A DNA stretch of 64,000 nt from Sepiola atlantica (taxonomy: Eukaryota > Mollusca > Cephalopoda > Sepiida > Sepiolidae), in contig OY744537.1 in NCBI GenBank assembly GCA_963556195.1, positions 22,231,876 through 22,295,875 on the forward strand, written 5' to 3'. Numbering within the stretch: the stretch's first letter is position 1; the number at the start of each line of letters is the position of its first letter. Shown here one piece after another: positions 15,201-28,700 of the stretch. The translations under genes and the position numbers were made by a program. The notes below the pieces were generated by a model. It did not search any database and had not been told where the DNA came from. It saw only the letters and a program-made list of their open reading frames with translations.

Positions 15201-18200
15201 AATCAAAAGATCCTTTTTCAAAACTAATATGCAAATATCCGGAAGTTTCATCGGATGTCTTAACAGGCCGAGAGAGCAGGGTCAGGGCGTTTCCACCAAT
15301 AGTGGTGATGGAGAGGTGCTCCTAAAGTCAAGTCAATTTACATGGTCCCCGGTGTAGCGAGGTATAACACAAACCAGGGCTGTTGAGGTAGTCGTGCGTG
15401 GCTGGGCCTATCGCTCTACAACAATCGGTTGGAACATAAATCTGTTGATTAGTGTTGGGATGATATATCGAAATATGAAAAATTGGAACTTTTTATGAAA
15501 TCGGTATCTGAATCGGAAAAATTTGAGCCTAATTTCCAATTCCAAAAACAATTCTTTCAATTTTTATTTTTTTTATTGCTGGTACTAATGATAAATATTT
15601 ATTGATTTTAAACTACCAGTAAAACTAAAATTTATAGATCATAATAACGAATTTAGGTAAAAATGCACTAGTAGATAAATATGAAACTATGGCACGTGAA
15701 AAATCTAGATGAAAATCTCAATGAATACATCAAAATCTTGGATACAATACATAATGGAAAACATTAAGAAGTTTGGCAAATTAAAAAGAAAATTATATCT
15801 ACATTTAAAAGTAGAGGACTCTCCGCTTCCCCCCCCCCCCAAAAAAAAATTAAATTCTACCTTTTAAGGCAATTTTGGAATCGGTAATTGTATCAGAATA
15901 GGGGGGGGGGCTATTGGAACTGTCTCATCACTAATTTTGATTGCTTGCCGTTCTCGTTGTTACTGACAAGGTCACAAAAGTGTCGACATAAGTTGCATCC
16001 CATGTAAGCGACTTGCCGTTTGCAGAAGGAAACACTGTCGGGCCTTTTGCCATGCCCTCTATTGGAGCCAACTGTTTGCTTGAATTCAGAGACTTCATAA
16101 ATAGCGAGTTTTGAGTAAACAAATAATCAGTTTGTGGCATCATCGCTTCAAACCCATCCAAAGTCTGAGAGACTTATAAAAAAAAAAATTATTTTAAATG
16201 TTTTTATAAAATAGCGCTTGATTTAAATTATAACATAGATATATCGTATGCCTTTTTTTTTTTTCTTTTTTTTTTTCTTTTTTTAAGTCCCAAATTTAAC
16301 AACTGAAGTTAGAATTAAAAATCCTTAGCACCTTTGGATAGACAGCAACATACAAATTCAGTATATTTATTATTGTACCTCCATCGAAATAAGATAAAGT
16401 TACCGTATTTATTTTTACTACAGTCTTATAACTTAGTAGTAAGAAATGGGCAAGAGCTGTCTTTTTCATGATTTAAATGTTATATGCATACGCCAACTTT
16501 AAGTCCATTGTTATTTAAAAGTCTTAAATGACTAAGTTGCAGTAAATATTGTATAGGAAATTCATTATGAAATGCACGCAATGATTAAAATCAATACATA
16601 ACATGTTATAATTACTATTTGTTATTAATATTATGTCACATGAGACCTGCATAACGAGTAAACACAATAACATCTAATAACATTTGTTATCGTAAAACCA
16701 ATACAAAAATGACCATTAAAATTTTTTTTATATATATATATATAAACTAGCAGGACCTGTGTCCTGGCGTTTCCCAAGAAAATTGAGGAAACCAAGAAGT
16801 AAATTGACCCTACACCCTTTTCACTTGAAATACTAAGCATTTATCCATGATATTTTGTAAATAGAACTGTTGTTAATAGTAAAATAAAAACATCATCAAA
16901 TAGAAAACAAAAATGAATAGCTAATTCATGAGTTTCTTTTGCAAAGCAATATTAAAATTAGTTAACCTTCAGATGTTGATCGTATAAACATGACTGGGTA
17001 TATTATCGTGAATAGAAAGGTTCACTGATTTTATATCGGACAGAGGGTGGGCTGCTGTGCTGGCCTTCTGTCAGGGTGAAATAGGGTTCTGGAAGGTGCA
17101 CCCTCCCAGGCTTTACCTTTTCTTTTAGAAGAGGATTGGTTTATTGCCCATCGCCTACCAGGGAATGCAGACAGGACTGCTCAGGCTATTTTTTGCAGAT
17201 CACGAGTGCACCACCATTCTGATGCGCTGGCTTTTCCTTTCTCCCACCTTCCTGGCCTTGTGTAACATCTCCCTGCGGTCGAAATGAAATAAATACCGTC
17301 ATGAATAAAAAAGTTGGCTTTTTAATCTCGCTACCAGTGCAACAAATGGCTTTATTTTGTAAATATATAAAGATGAAATATTTAGAATGAGTGTGCATTC
17401 TTCTAGACAACAAAATAGATGATCAAATGAGATGATCATTTCAACTGTTGAGGTGCCTCAAGTATATTTAATCCGATTTATGTATACTTTGGTCTCTTTA
17501 GGTATAATGATTAGTGTTAGCTAATGGACTGGAAGACCAGGAGTTCAATCCTTGGTCGAGTCATACCAAAGATTCAAAAAATTCTACTTGATGCTCCCTT
17601 GCTAAACACTCAGCATTATAAGGTGAAGATTAAGAGCAAGTGGAGCAATTTCCTCAACTTAAAAGTTTAATCTACCATACTATTTCATAGGGTAGACTAG
17701 ACTCTTAACCCATGGCAAAAAAAGATAGTATTTATCATGTGGAACTTATCACTTGCCTGGTGGGGAGAGTGGGTTGTGTTATACAGTTTGCTAAAACAAA
17801 TTCATGGTTGGAGGTCATTTGTAAATTCAGATCGTGATTGAAGGAATACCATTATTGTAAGTGAATTTTTTTTTTTTTAATATTATGGCAGGCATTCATT
17901 GAGATCGATATTTTAGAAGTAAATTTAATTTTTTTCTCTTTCATCTCAGAAAATTTCTAAAAGGTTTTTAAAAACACATAATTTGATTAATTGTTCATTA
18001 TTTATAATTTTCATAAACGAATCTGGCAATTTTTGTACAATTCCAAGATCACTTTTATAAATTTAATTTTACTAAATGATCTTTTAACTAAATTTTTTGA
18101 TTTTTGCTAATGAAATCCTAACTTTTGTTTATGGCTTTCTTATGAAAAGCAGAATATTTTTAATATCGTTTTGCTTTTGAATTCTGTTATTAAAATTTAT

Positions 18201-21200
18201 TTTTTCCTATAACTTAATATTTTTTTTAATTTAAAAAAAAAAAAAATTTTCCTACAGTTTTTTTAATCCTAATAAAGAAACCTCTCATGGACTTTAATTT
18301 TCCTAACAAATTTGCACAGATTTTAAAATAATTTGTAAAGGACAGACTTATAATTAATGGAAGTACAAATTAATTTCTTGATTTAATGTCTTTTTGACTA
18401 TTTCTGACTTAACAGTATTTCTTTGATAGACCATTGTTTATTATATTATTTACATATTTCGGACTGTCATGATCACATTTCTGCCAGTATGTTCTATGTC
18501 CTTCTTCAGCTGCCTTTTGTAACTTTTGGGGAATTTCAAATTGAACCCTTTATTTAATTTACTGATCATATTCCTTTTGTATATTTTGTGTCAATGTTTT
18601 CTTAAGTGACTTCACCAAAGATTGAACACAACCTCTAGGTAGATTTAATTCTAGAATATCTTTTAACCAACACTATCCAGTTGGCCATATGTCCAGTAGA
18701 ACACTTCCGTTGTGTTAAAAACTTAGAAGAAAAAGAAATGGTTCTAGATATTTGAAAGGAGATTAAATAAAGGGTCCTGTTTGAAATTCCCTAGATGGGT
18801 ATCAACTATGACAAAAGGCAACTGGAGAAGGCCGGAGAGTATAACAGTCAAAACATTGTAAAATAACAACCAAGATCGAAGCAACAGTCCAAAACTGTTT
18901 GTTATTAACAGAAAACAACTCTTGTAACTATGACTAAGTACACTGGTTTGAGTAGTACACTAGTATACCATCGTAGTGAATCAGAAATAACGAGACAGCT
19001 GTTTTTGCTGTCCATGACTGGCTTCACAAGAACTTGGCATCTGATTTATCCCGAAGATCATCTCATGACTGCTACAGTAAAAACACAAGACAAGTTGTAG
19101 GTATAACTCAGTTGTACTTGAGGTATGTGTATGTGATGCTGTCATGGCTAACAACCTCAAACACTGCCTTTTGATCGTTGTCAGGTCGTTTCGGCCCCAG
19201 TGACAATCTTCTTTGTCTGATGCCGAATCATTGACTCTTGGCAGTCTCCCTCAGCTGAACTCTTGACTGACGCCTCATCTGCTCAATAGAAACCAGAAAT
19301 CCTAGATGTCCCGTCTTTCTCTCGGTCACTCTCAGCTGATCACCAACTGTCGGGGCGCCATCTTGTTTGGGGAGTTCAATAGATTCACCGGCCTCCCTGT
19401 CGCCATCCATTTATCTCACTTCCTAATCATTTCTCGGCAGTCCCGGCTGCATTGTAGGGGAGGGGGGTATGCTCATAATATCATACATGCATACATATTC
19501 GATTAGCGTGTCTTTTCCACATTGCATGTGGGTTGCATGTTGGCCATGGTAAGTACGTGAAACTGTCCATATATTTCTGATGAAACAGAAATCACTCGGA
19601 GCATTCATAGTGAGAGTTGAAACAGTGTTTTCCAGTTGGATGCCCTTCCTGACAACAACCTTTTACAGATCAGGATCTGTGTTTTATCAAGACACAACCT
19701 TGAAGTGAGTTACTAGCCAGAGTCAACAGCTCTGACTAAAAAAAAAAAAAGAAGAAAAAAAGTTTGACTGCCCAGTTATTTCTGATTCGCCATGTATAGT
19801 AAATTCTAGAAACTTAGACAGAATTATCAGTCCTGATTGATAATAAGCAAAATGTCTGTTATCCATTTTGTCTATACAAATAAATAATACTTGGTTTATA
19901 TTGGGATATTTTTAAGTATAAATTTTTAAATAAATTTAAAAACAAATTATGAATTAAATAGAAGTACTATGGATATCTTCTTTTTTTTTTCTTTTACGTT
20001 GAAAAATTGATGCTTTTTCCAAAATATTTAACTGATATAAGATGTCTTCTCAGTTATAATGAAAAAAACATTTCTGGCTGTTTTGATCTTGATTATTTTC
20101 ACAACATTTTTGCTTCTACAGAATGTGACATGTTACAGACTGTGCCTCAGTATCTGATACAAGAAAACAGGGTCATAACAAGAAATTTATTTAAGTTTTG
20201 TTTTTGGTTTTAATCTTAATTTAAAGTTCTTACTCAAACACATTTATACAATTTGTACATTTTTATTTTTATGTTTTAATAAAACGGTCTGAAGTCCTGC
20301 ATTTAATTTACAGTAACTTGTTTTAATGATACAATTATATGTTCAGGTTTACAAATTGAAATACATACCACATAATAATCAATGAAGAAATGTTCCTTTT
20401 TTAACAAAAATGGTTAATTCAACTCTTGTGAAAAATCTTTAAAGAAATTTTTCTTTTCTGAAAAAATCTTTCCCCTGAGAGGATCTAGACTTATATGATT
20501 TTTTTTTTTCTTTTTTTTTACCCTTTCTTTTTCTTTTTTTTTAATGCTTGAATTTATTTCTCTAAAACTTTTGTTTGCTTTTAATTTGTTCTCCCCTTGT
20601 TGTAACTTCTTCCCAGATCATTTAGAGCATTCTACGAAGGACCTCAGCACAGGTATCTACCCATTTGTTTTGTTATGTTTTTATATACTACAGACCTAAT
20701 TGGCACCTGGCTGGGATACTACAAAACAGGATTCTTAATTTTTTTTTTACTCAGTAATCAGAATGGGGGAAAGAATGTGGTTGGCTGTATTGGGAGGGGG
20801 GGGGGGGCTGCGTAAAATTCGCTTTTATTAATTTTTCTTTCTTTTTTCATGAACTTATATATACTAATTATATATATAACATATATATATATAATTAGTC
20901 CATGCTTTCATTTAACCTAGAATTAAGTACTAATTTACAGGAATCAGTAGTATCTTACTTCCCTATAAATTTCCAGGTTAGCCTACTGTTTTAGATGAGA
21001 ACCATGGCCATTCATATAATATTCCAAGAAATCTTACATTTGGAGTCTCTGACTGGAAACCAGTTTTACAATCAGTCAGCAGAGATCTGTTTAGCTGCTA
21101 ACACTTCACAATCATTTTGAAAAGATTACAACCATGGCCAAGATTAAATAAAAATGAAAAGTAAATTTACAACAAAAATCCAACATTGAAATAAAAACCA

Positions 21201-23897
21201 CTCATTGACATATGCATTTGCCTTTGCTTATTCAAAGTTACCTGTCTCTTGATTTATAGGAATCTATCAATAATTGTCAAATTTATCGATTAGCTCATTG
21301 TGGTATGCAAAACGCATAAAAACGTCAAACTAATCTCAGAAATTTGTCATCCGTTTTTAACTGCTATATCAATTATCTTAGAAAATTCACATCATCTCCA
21401 GACAAAAATAAAAAATAAAAATTTGCACGGTCGCCTGGCCTGTTATAGGAATGCCTATCACGGGAACCCATTTTTATATCGGAAAGAAAAATGTTTTGAA
21501 TTTTTCTCTCATCTCATACTCTGATATAGATTGTTAAAATATTTGACAATATTTATAAGTTCCATAGAAAATGTCACATTAACAATAAGACAAATACCAT
21601 TTTACAAATAAAAATGGGAGAGGGGGTAAATACCCTACTAAGTAATTAGCCTAAAAAAAACTTTGAAGAAAAAGAAGAGACGGTTGAATTTTCAGTGTTA
21701 ATAGCCTGTGTATACTGCACAACAATGCCAATTACTACAAAAGTTTTTTTGTTCTTGGCCTTTTGGCTAAGATCAAAATGTAGTATCTGTTCCGATGGAT
21801 ACTGCACCCCATACTGGTGTTGTCTTGATTTACGCCGGTCAATGGGTCTGTCCTGTGCAGTTCTGGGAGGTCCACCTTCCCAGGCTTTGCCTCCTCTCTT
21901 TGGGGAGGAGTAAGTTTATTGCTTACTGCATGAGGCGCCCCTACCGGGGAATGTCGACGGGGCTGCCCAGGCAATTTTTAAATCCCACTTTCCCAACCCG
22001 ACCTTGGGTCACATCTTACTTGTGGGAGTAAGATAAAAACTGGCCTTGTGCCTAACTCCTGGAGAGGAGTAAATCAATACTACAAAAGTTTTTGACATAA
22101 TTATCTCCCTTTAAGAAACCTCTGCAACTGTTCAGTAGTGAAATGAATATCAATCTGGGTGCACTAAGTTCAAATCACTATGGGTGCTGGCAACCATCAC
22201 ATAGTTCCTCCTGTCAGTACCTGATTCTAGAAAGAATTGTTGAAACCAATGCCAACAACAGAATCGAGCCGTTCAAAAGTTGTACTATATTGATTACTAC
22301 AAAATCATATTTAAGCATTGACAAATCGGAAAAGTGTATTGAGAGGCTTTCTACAAATGTGTTTTGCTACAATCTGTTTTAAGCAGATTGTATTTTTAAA
22401 ACTGGCTTTGGAAACAAACCACTGTTTTGATTGTCATGAAGATAGAATACATCTCCAGGAAAAAAATGTTGAATCAAAAATTGTTTCAACGTATCAAGTC
22501 CATTTAAAAAAACATAATCTGATGAGGCTCATTTTACTTGTATACATGCATGTAAATAGCTTTAAAAAAAAAGATTTTTAATTATTTTTCTCAACTTAAT
22601 CTTTTCTGTCAAGGGACAAAATTTGGGAATATTAATTTAACGTTGCACAGTAACAAATTTCAGATAAAAATTTAGCAAATGCATTTAATTTGTTTAAAGT
22701 TTTATACCTTGAATTTATGTGGATGTAAGATACCATTTTTCACCTACTTAATAACATCACTTAAAAACAAACAAAAAAAACATGCACAAAATTTGAATGT
22801 ATAATTTTTGGAAAACTAGGTCTTTATATATTTAAGAGTCAAATAATTTTTTTTTCTTGCATTTTAATAATTAGTGGGCCCAATTTTTTTTTTTTTATCT
22901 TAATTAAATTTATAAACTAATTTATTTTTCTTGAACTTCTACTTTAAATGCATTTTATTTTAAAATTTTAATCTATTAATTAAAAAAAAATTATTTAACA
23001 AATATTTTTTTAATCCAATTACCTCCATTTCTGATTATTTTGTAATATTTCACTTTAAAATTAATTTATTTAAAAAAAATATTTTAGGTTTATTAATCTT
23101 GAGTAAATGTCAATAATTCGGTTTCAAGTCCATCATTTTTGTCTCTCTCTTTCTCTCTCTCCCCCCCCCCCCCCACCTTGTCATCTTCTTTGTGCATGCT
23201 GCGATATGGTTTCGTGGATTGTTTGGGAGACGATTAATATTAAAATATCAAAAATTTAAACTAAACAATATTCGTTGATCAAACCAACCAAAAAAAAAAA
23301 AGAAAAAAAGTTGGTCAATGTTCAGATGTTGTGTTAATACCTTAGTGTTAAAGTTGCAGTAATTATAAGTGTGTAAGTATTTACTAAGACTGAAAGAAAT
23401 GCAGAAAACCGGAATAGTGAAAGAGAAGATTTGTTCATCTTCTCGTTCACTATCAAAGACAATATTTGTGGCATTAATCTTCAAAATTATCTATTTTTTC
23501 AATAAATCTTTCACATACAATATCAATAAATATAAAACTTAATATTAATAAAATCCGGGATGGTGGAAAATCTCCCTCTCTGAAAAATTGGAAAAATAAA
23601 GTTCTATCTTTCTAAAGGGAAGAACAAACGTTTGTCTCCGTTTTATTTGTCTGAAGGGAATAATTTAATTTGTTAAAAGATTGTCATCTCAAAATTATTT
23701 CTTTAGAAATAAGTTTCTTTGTGCGTATAAGAAAAAGTAACCATAGTCTGTGTATCTTATATTTTATTAGACTAGTTAAAATTGAATATTTAAAAAAAAA
23801 AACTGAATTTTTTTTTTAATCATAATCTGATTCAATAAAAATGTAATGCATACTGAAGCTAACCTAACTTAATGAGTCAAATTTGAATGAGTTCATT

Positions 23898-23928
<31 letters not shown>

Positions 23929-25655
23929 ACATATATTCACTTAATCAGTAAAATTCTAAGCTTTGTTGAAATAATTGAGTTCTTTTCTTTACGTTGCTTC
24001 TTCAATGTTACTTTACTTTTTCATAATTTCTTTATAAAAAAAAAACAAAGATGTCTGTCCATGCATTAGGTGGCAATGGTTGATCACCGAGCAAAACCAA
24101 TGACATTTGGAATCGGCAGGTTCCAGCAGATGTTTTAGCATAGTTTTAAATTGTTTTTTTTTGTTTGTTTTTTATCGATTATAATGTTTAATACTAGGTT
24201 GGGTCATTTAATTGTGTGTGGGGGGGGGGGGCATTTTTCTGAACAAATGTTTTAACTCTGTAAATGAATTATTAGAAAAGTAGCTTTACTAGTTAACCCA
24301 TAAATAGGCAGAATGAGGGATTCATACCCTTTCAAAGTTTTATGGTTAGCCTATTTGAGACGCAAACAAAGCTGACTAAATCTGCTTGTTTTATTTATAT
24401 TCTGTCTTCAAATAAATGTGGATGAATCGATACATTTAAAAATATAGTCAAAAAGGCACCGAAAGGATTTTTTATACCAAATTCAGTGCGATTCTATTCA
24501 ATAGTCTTACAATTTGCGTGTATTGCTATTAGCAATATTAGTATTATAATTTTGGCATATCTTTTATGTCAAGGATGCTTCATGTCAAATATGGAATTTT
24601 GATCAATAGTCTTTGATCAGTTGTAGTTATAATAATAGTAGTAGCGATTTTGACCTTATAACATAACTATGCTTCATGCAAAATTTTTGGAAATTCTTAC
24701 CATTAGTTTAGGTGCTTATAATATGACTAAAGGCAACCAAAAATACTGAATTTATGTATAAAACTTTAGTAGATAGGTAAAAAATACTTCAAATTAAAGT
24801 CGTGCTAGAGCGATCACTTTTGTCTCAAAATTTTCAATTTCAGATAATTATCTATTTTGGTAGCACATTACTAAAGAATTCAATTATTTAACAAAAGCTT
24901 GGAATGGAATATATTGTTCATGTATTTTTAACTATCTTTTTTATTATTAATTTTCGTTCACAATTCGATTCTCCAAGAACTGATGTTATAAAAACAAGGA
25001 CTAGCAAAATACAGCATATGAACCAATTCAACCCTGGCATTTCATCTGGCCTGCAGACCAAATTCAATATTCTATTAATCTTAAATCTTTTTTTTTTTAT
25101 ATGTATAAGATCTTAATGTATTATATATTACCTATATCGAATTATGAACAAAATTTTTATTTTTTTGTAGAAAATTGAAATATTTAGCAAAACTCATTTA
25201 GTTTTGATTGTACTTACATATAAGGTACAATTGTGAATGCAGTTACATATTATAGGAAAATACTGTATTTTAAAATGCCCCCCCCCCTTTTTTTAAATTC
25301 ATGAATTCAAAGGGGTAATTTCTCTTGAATTTACCTATAAAAAAATAGTCAATTGGTAGTTTGTTTAACAATTTAATAAAAATATCTGATTATTTTTTTT
25401 AATTGATAAAAAATCTGATTACTAGAAACTTCCATTATTTGCTTTTATAGAAATCATAGAATTTCTAAGCGGAGTGTACTTTAAGCATCCTTATGCTATC
25501 AGTTGAAAGGAATAGATTTAGAATGACACCAAATCAGATGTCATTTGATGGTCATGCTTTGCCATATTAACTATGTGCTTCGAAAGTGACTTTGTCTCAG
25601 ATTAATATTCTTACCATTACAAAAAAATCAAAAACCATTTATATTTACATCTGAT

Positions 25656-25701
<46 letters not shown>

Positions 25702-28700
25702 CCAAAACTAATTGAATAAAAAACACTGAACCATTTTTATACAAAATTATTGAAATGCAGAGAAATGTGTACAAATAACAAGGAATTTTTTCATTAAGAA
25801 CACTTTCTTTTTTTCTTTCTTTTTTTACGTCTTTCGTAGTTTTAGTTTGTTACTACCAAAAATAAATTTATAAACTGAAAATGAAAGATATAGATATTTC
25901 ATTTATTCTTCGTAAATTAATATGTACATTCTGATCACTTACCATAAACAGGACATTTTTAAGGAAAAATAAATATTTATACATTCTCTCTCTCTCTTTC
26001 TCTCTCAAATATATTAACTTGCATATGCCATATTATTTAAACTAGATTTTTTATAAAGAGAAAGGCTTATTTTTTTTTTGCCTAAGAGTTTTAGATATTG
26101 TATTTTGTAAGATAAATATAAATGGTTTAGGATTTTTTAATGGAAAAAAAATTTCTTTGAATGACAATGACAACAATGTGTACTTGTACTTCCGGAGTGG
26201 GTTGAGCCAGCTTCATCATCCATCACGAAGATTGACCAAGCCTGACGATTTGAAGTCAACAATTGGGTGATTACTAACTACTTTCTCTTTCAACGGTGAA
26301 CCCCGTAGATTCGGTAGCTCAGGTTTGGTACTAGGTCAGCTTTAACTGTCATCAGCCAGGTTTTCTTTGTCCGCCACATCGCTTTTTCCAACGGCGAAGG
26401 GCATGACCAAGCCAGCATAGACGTCTTGTGAGGATGATTTTTTGGAGCGAGTTAATTTTGCAGTGAAAACATACTGTGTTGTTTAAGAGGAAATGCTGCC
26501 ATCAGACACGGGGAGTGCGACACAGGCAGTGATGATCAAGTTTCCAATCTCCTAACGTCCTCCACTCTCATTGGTCAGGACCTGCCGCCATAAAGGAGGA
26601 ACCTCCTTTGGTGCTGCGCCTTATCTCAGATCTTGACCACATCCAGTGGAGTCATATATGGCGTGATGCTAAAAGAGTTCTTTTTACCTTCCGTCATAAA
26701 TGGGTGTTCTGAAAATAAATTTTGTCTTAATTTCTTATTTTATGTAAAGTAATTCTCAATAAAAAAAAAAAGAAAAAAAAAACAGCAAGAAACATTTAAA
26801 CAATGATCATAATTTCAATCACTTTTTAAAAATGTTATAAACGCAACTTGATCAATGTGTATGTGAGAGTGAGAGAGGAAATAAATAGGATAGACCAAGC
26901 AATACAATCAACTCGTATGGTGTATTTGTTTGTCCGTTTGCTTTTTCGATTTCTATGTTTTGTCTGATTTTATTCAAACTTCCCTTTCTGACATTATGAA
27001 AAGCAGGGTTTTTTTTTGGGGGGGGGGATCTCTTTCTCCTCCTCTTCCTCCTCCTCCCCCCCCCCCTGGTCTCTCCATGCCCCCCTCTTCCCGGGGCAAA
27101 AGTGTAACAACCTCTCTCTTCCCCGGTCACCTTCTAACCCTGCCCACTCACCCCAGTACACACACACACACACACAACTCTCCTTTATATAATAGATGTC
27201 TCAACATTACAGTGGGTTTAATGTTGGGACCTCTGGGGCAGGTTGTAACTTTAAGAATTGTATCAATTTTGTTACACATTTTTTTTTTTATAACATTTAA
27301 ATAAATATCATTTTATTGTTTTGTGACATAACTTTCCTCTTCTCATTGAACTCTTTCTAAAAAATTATATTTGCTCCGGCGTATTAGCATTTCTTTAGTA
27401 TTCCTTCCAGCATATTCTTTTGCGGTAGATAGTGATGGTGGTGAAATAGATAACAATGCAGACTGGCGATCTGGGTTCGAATCCGGTCAGTTCCATAACA
27501 CCACTTTCACATATGAATGTTGGCCCACCTTCGTGTCGTCTCTCCGATTCTAGAAGCAATCTGGAGAAAGCAAATGCCAAAAACAAATTGAGCCGATCAA
27601 AAAAAAAAGTTGTATCATGCTGATTTATACGAATTTACTTTTGAATATCGAAAATTAATAAGAATATTATTTTTTGATATTCAAATGCAAAATAATATTT
27701 ATTTATATTTATTTATTATTCCTCTTTGGTATCTCTTATTTTAACTGATAATCTCATGTCAACTTTTGAAAAATCTAACAGATATACAGATAAAATTCTA
27801 AATATTTCATCAGATAGTCCTCAAACAATGTCCTTATATTTTTTTTTGTCTGAATTTATCTTGTTCATTCTTACAATTATTTACATTAGATTTGCTATTT
27901 TTAGCCTTAAACAATTTTTTCAAAAAAATATATCTATAAGAGACCCGTCTAGGATACGTCCACGACAATCAGTCAGACTTCTATCGGGCTGACTGTATGT
28001 TTCTGTTCAGTCCTTTGAGAAGTGGTTTGTTTATTGCTAATCGTTTGAGGCACCTATACCAAGGAATGCTGGTATTCAGGCTTTTTATTTTGTAGGCTAA
28101 AGTGCACTTCTCTTAGTGTGCTGGCTTTTCAAAACTTCACCTGGCCTTGTCTAACCTCCTGCAGAGAAGGAAAATAAATATAAGAACAGATAAATCTAGA
28201 ATAATCTTGTAGATTTAGTTTGTTTTACGTCTTGCCAATAAATTTTGTGTCGGAGATATTAAAGAGGGTGTGCTCCATATACAGAAATCCTGTTAATAAT
28301 AGTGAATGATGTAAATGCAGCTAAAAAAAAAAAGATTAAAATGTTTTTACTAAAATAAAAAGGGTTTCCCATTCCCCACACACTTTTTTTTAAAAACTAA
28401 TTTTTGCATGCAAATTTATTTTGTCCCTGCTTACTAAAATAAGCCAAGAATGTATTTTTTAATCTTATCCACAAAACTTGCTTTAGATGTACACAAACTG
28501 ATGGGCACTATTTACTTTTTTTAATTTAATTTTATTACGGCTCTTACTAACAAAATTGCTTTATCATTTTCTTGGGTTTATTATTATTATTATTATTGTA
28601 CGAAGATCATTCGTAATTGTTTTTTGTTTTTGTTTTTTTTTTTGCAAGAAAAATGGGGGGGGGTAGTAATTATATTTTAATATATACATAAAAACATGGG

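Larger units (their letters stand above)
8739..20616 (+). other. CAD intron, 11.9 kb (if both flanking microexons are real)
   Basis: Holds foldback repeats at 9650-9850, 9915-10050 and 10338-10660, a defective Tc1/mariner-type element (10819-11353), a 19-bp minisatellite (12651-12740), a dispersed repeat (14530-14905), a LINE fragment (15940-16165), an old SINE relative (17050-17300), a tRNA-derived SINE (17498-17650), a long palindrome (18436-18905) and a dispersed repeat (19215-19440). T-rich stretches without recognisable content fill the rest. Confidence 0.7.

Noticed and set aside
21752..21793. U2 snRNA gene
   Set aside because: Only the first about 45 nt match; the Sm site and 3' stem-loops are missing and the match continues into a repeat body shared by several loci.
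26170..26700. GC-richer block as a possible host exon cluster
   Set aside because: The minus strand resembles a LINE tail and no splice-bounded frame was convincing.
26930..27304. Open frame with a proline run next to GC-rich sequence
   Set aside because: Built from G and C homopolymers, CTCCTC repeats and a CA array; no domain.
27425..27490. tRNA gene (good A- and B-box-like motifs)
   Set aside because: No complete cloverleaf; the sequence continues into a SINE tail shared with two other loci. The same holds for 17498, 32560 and 31184.
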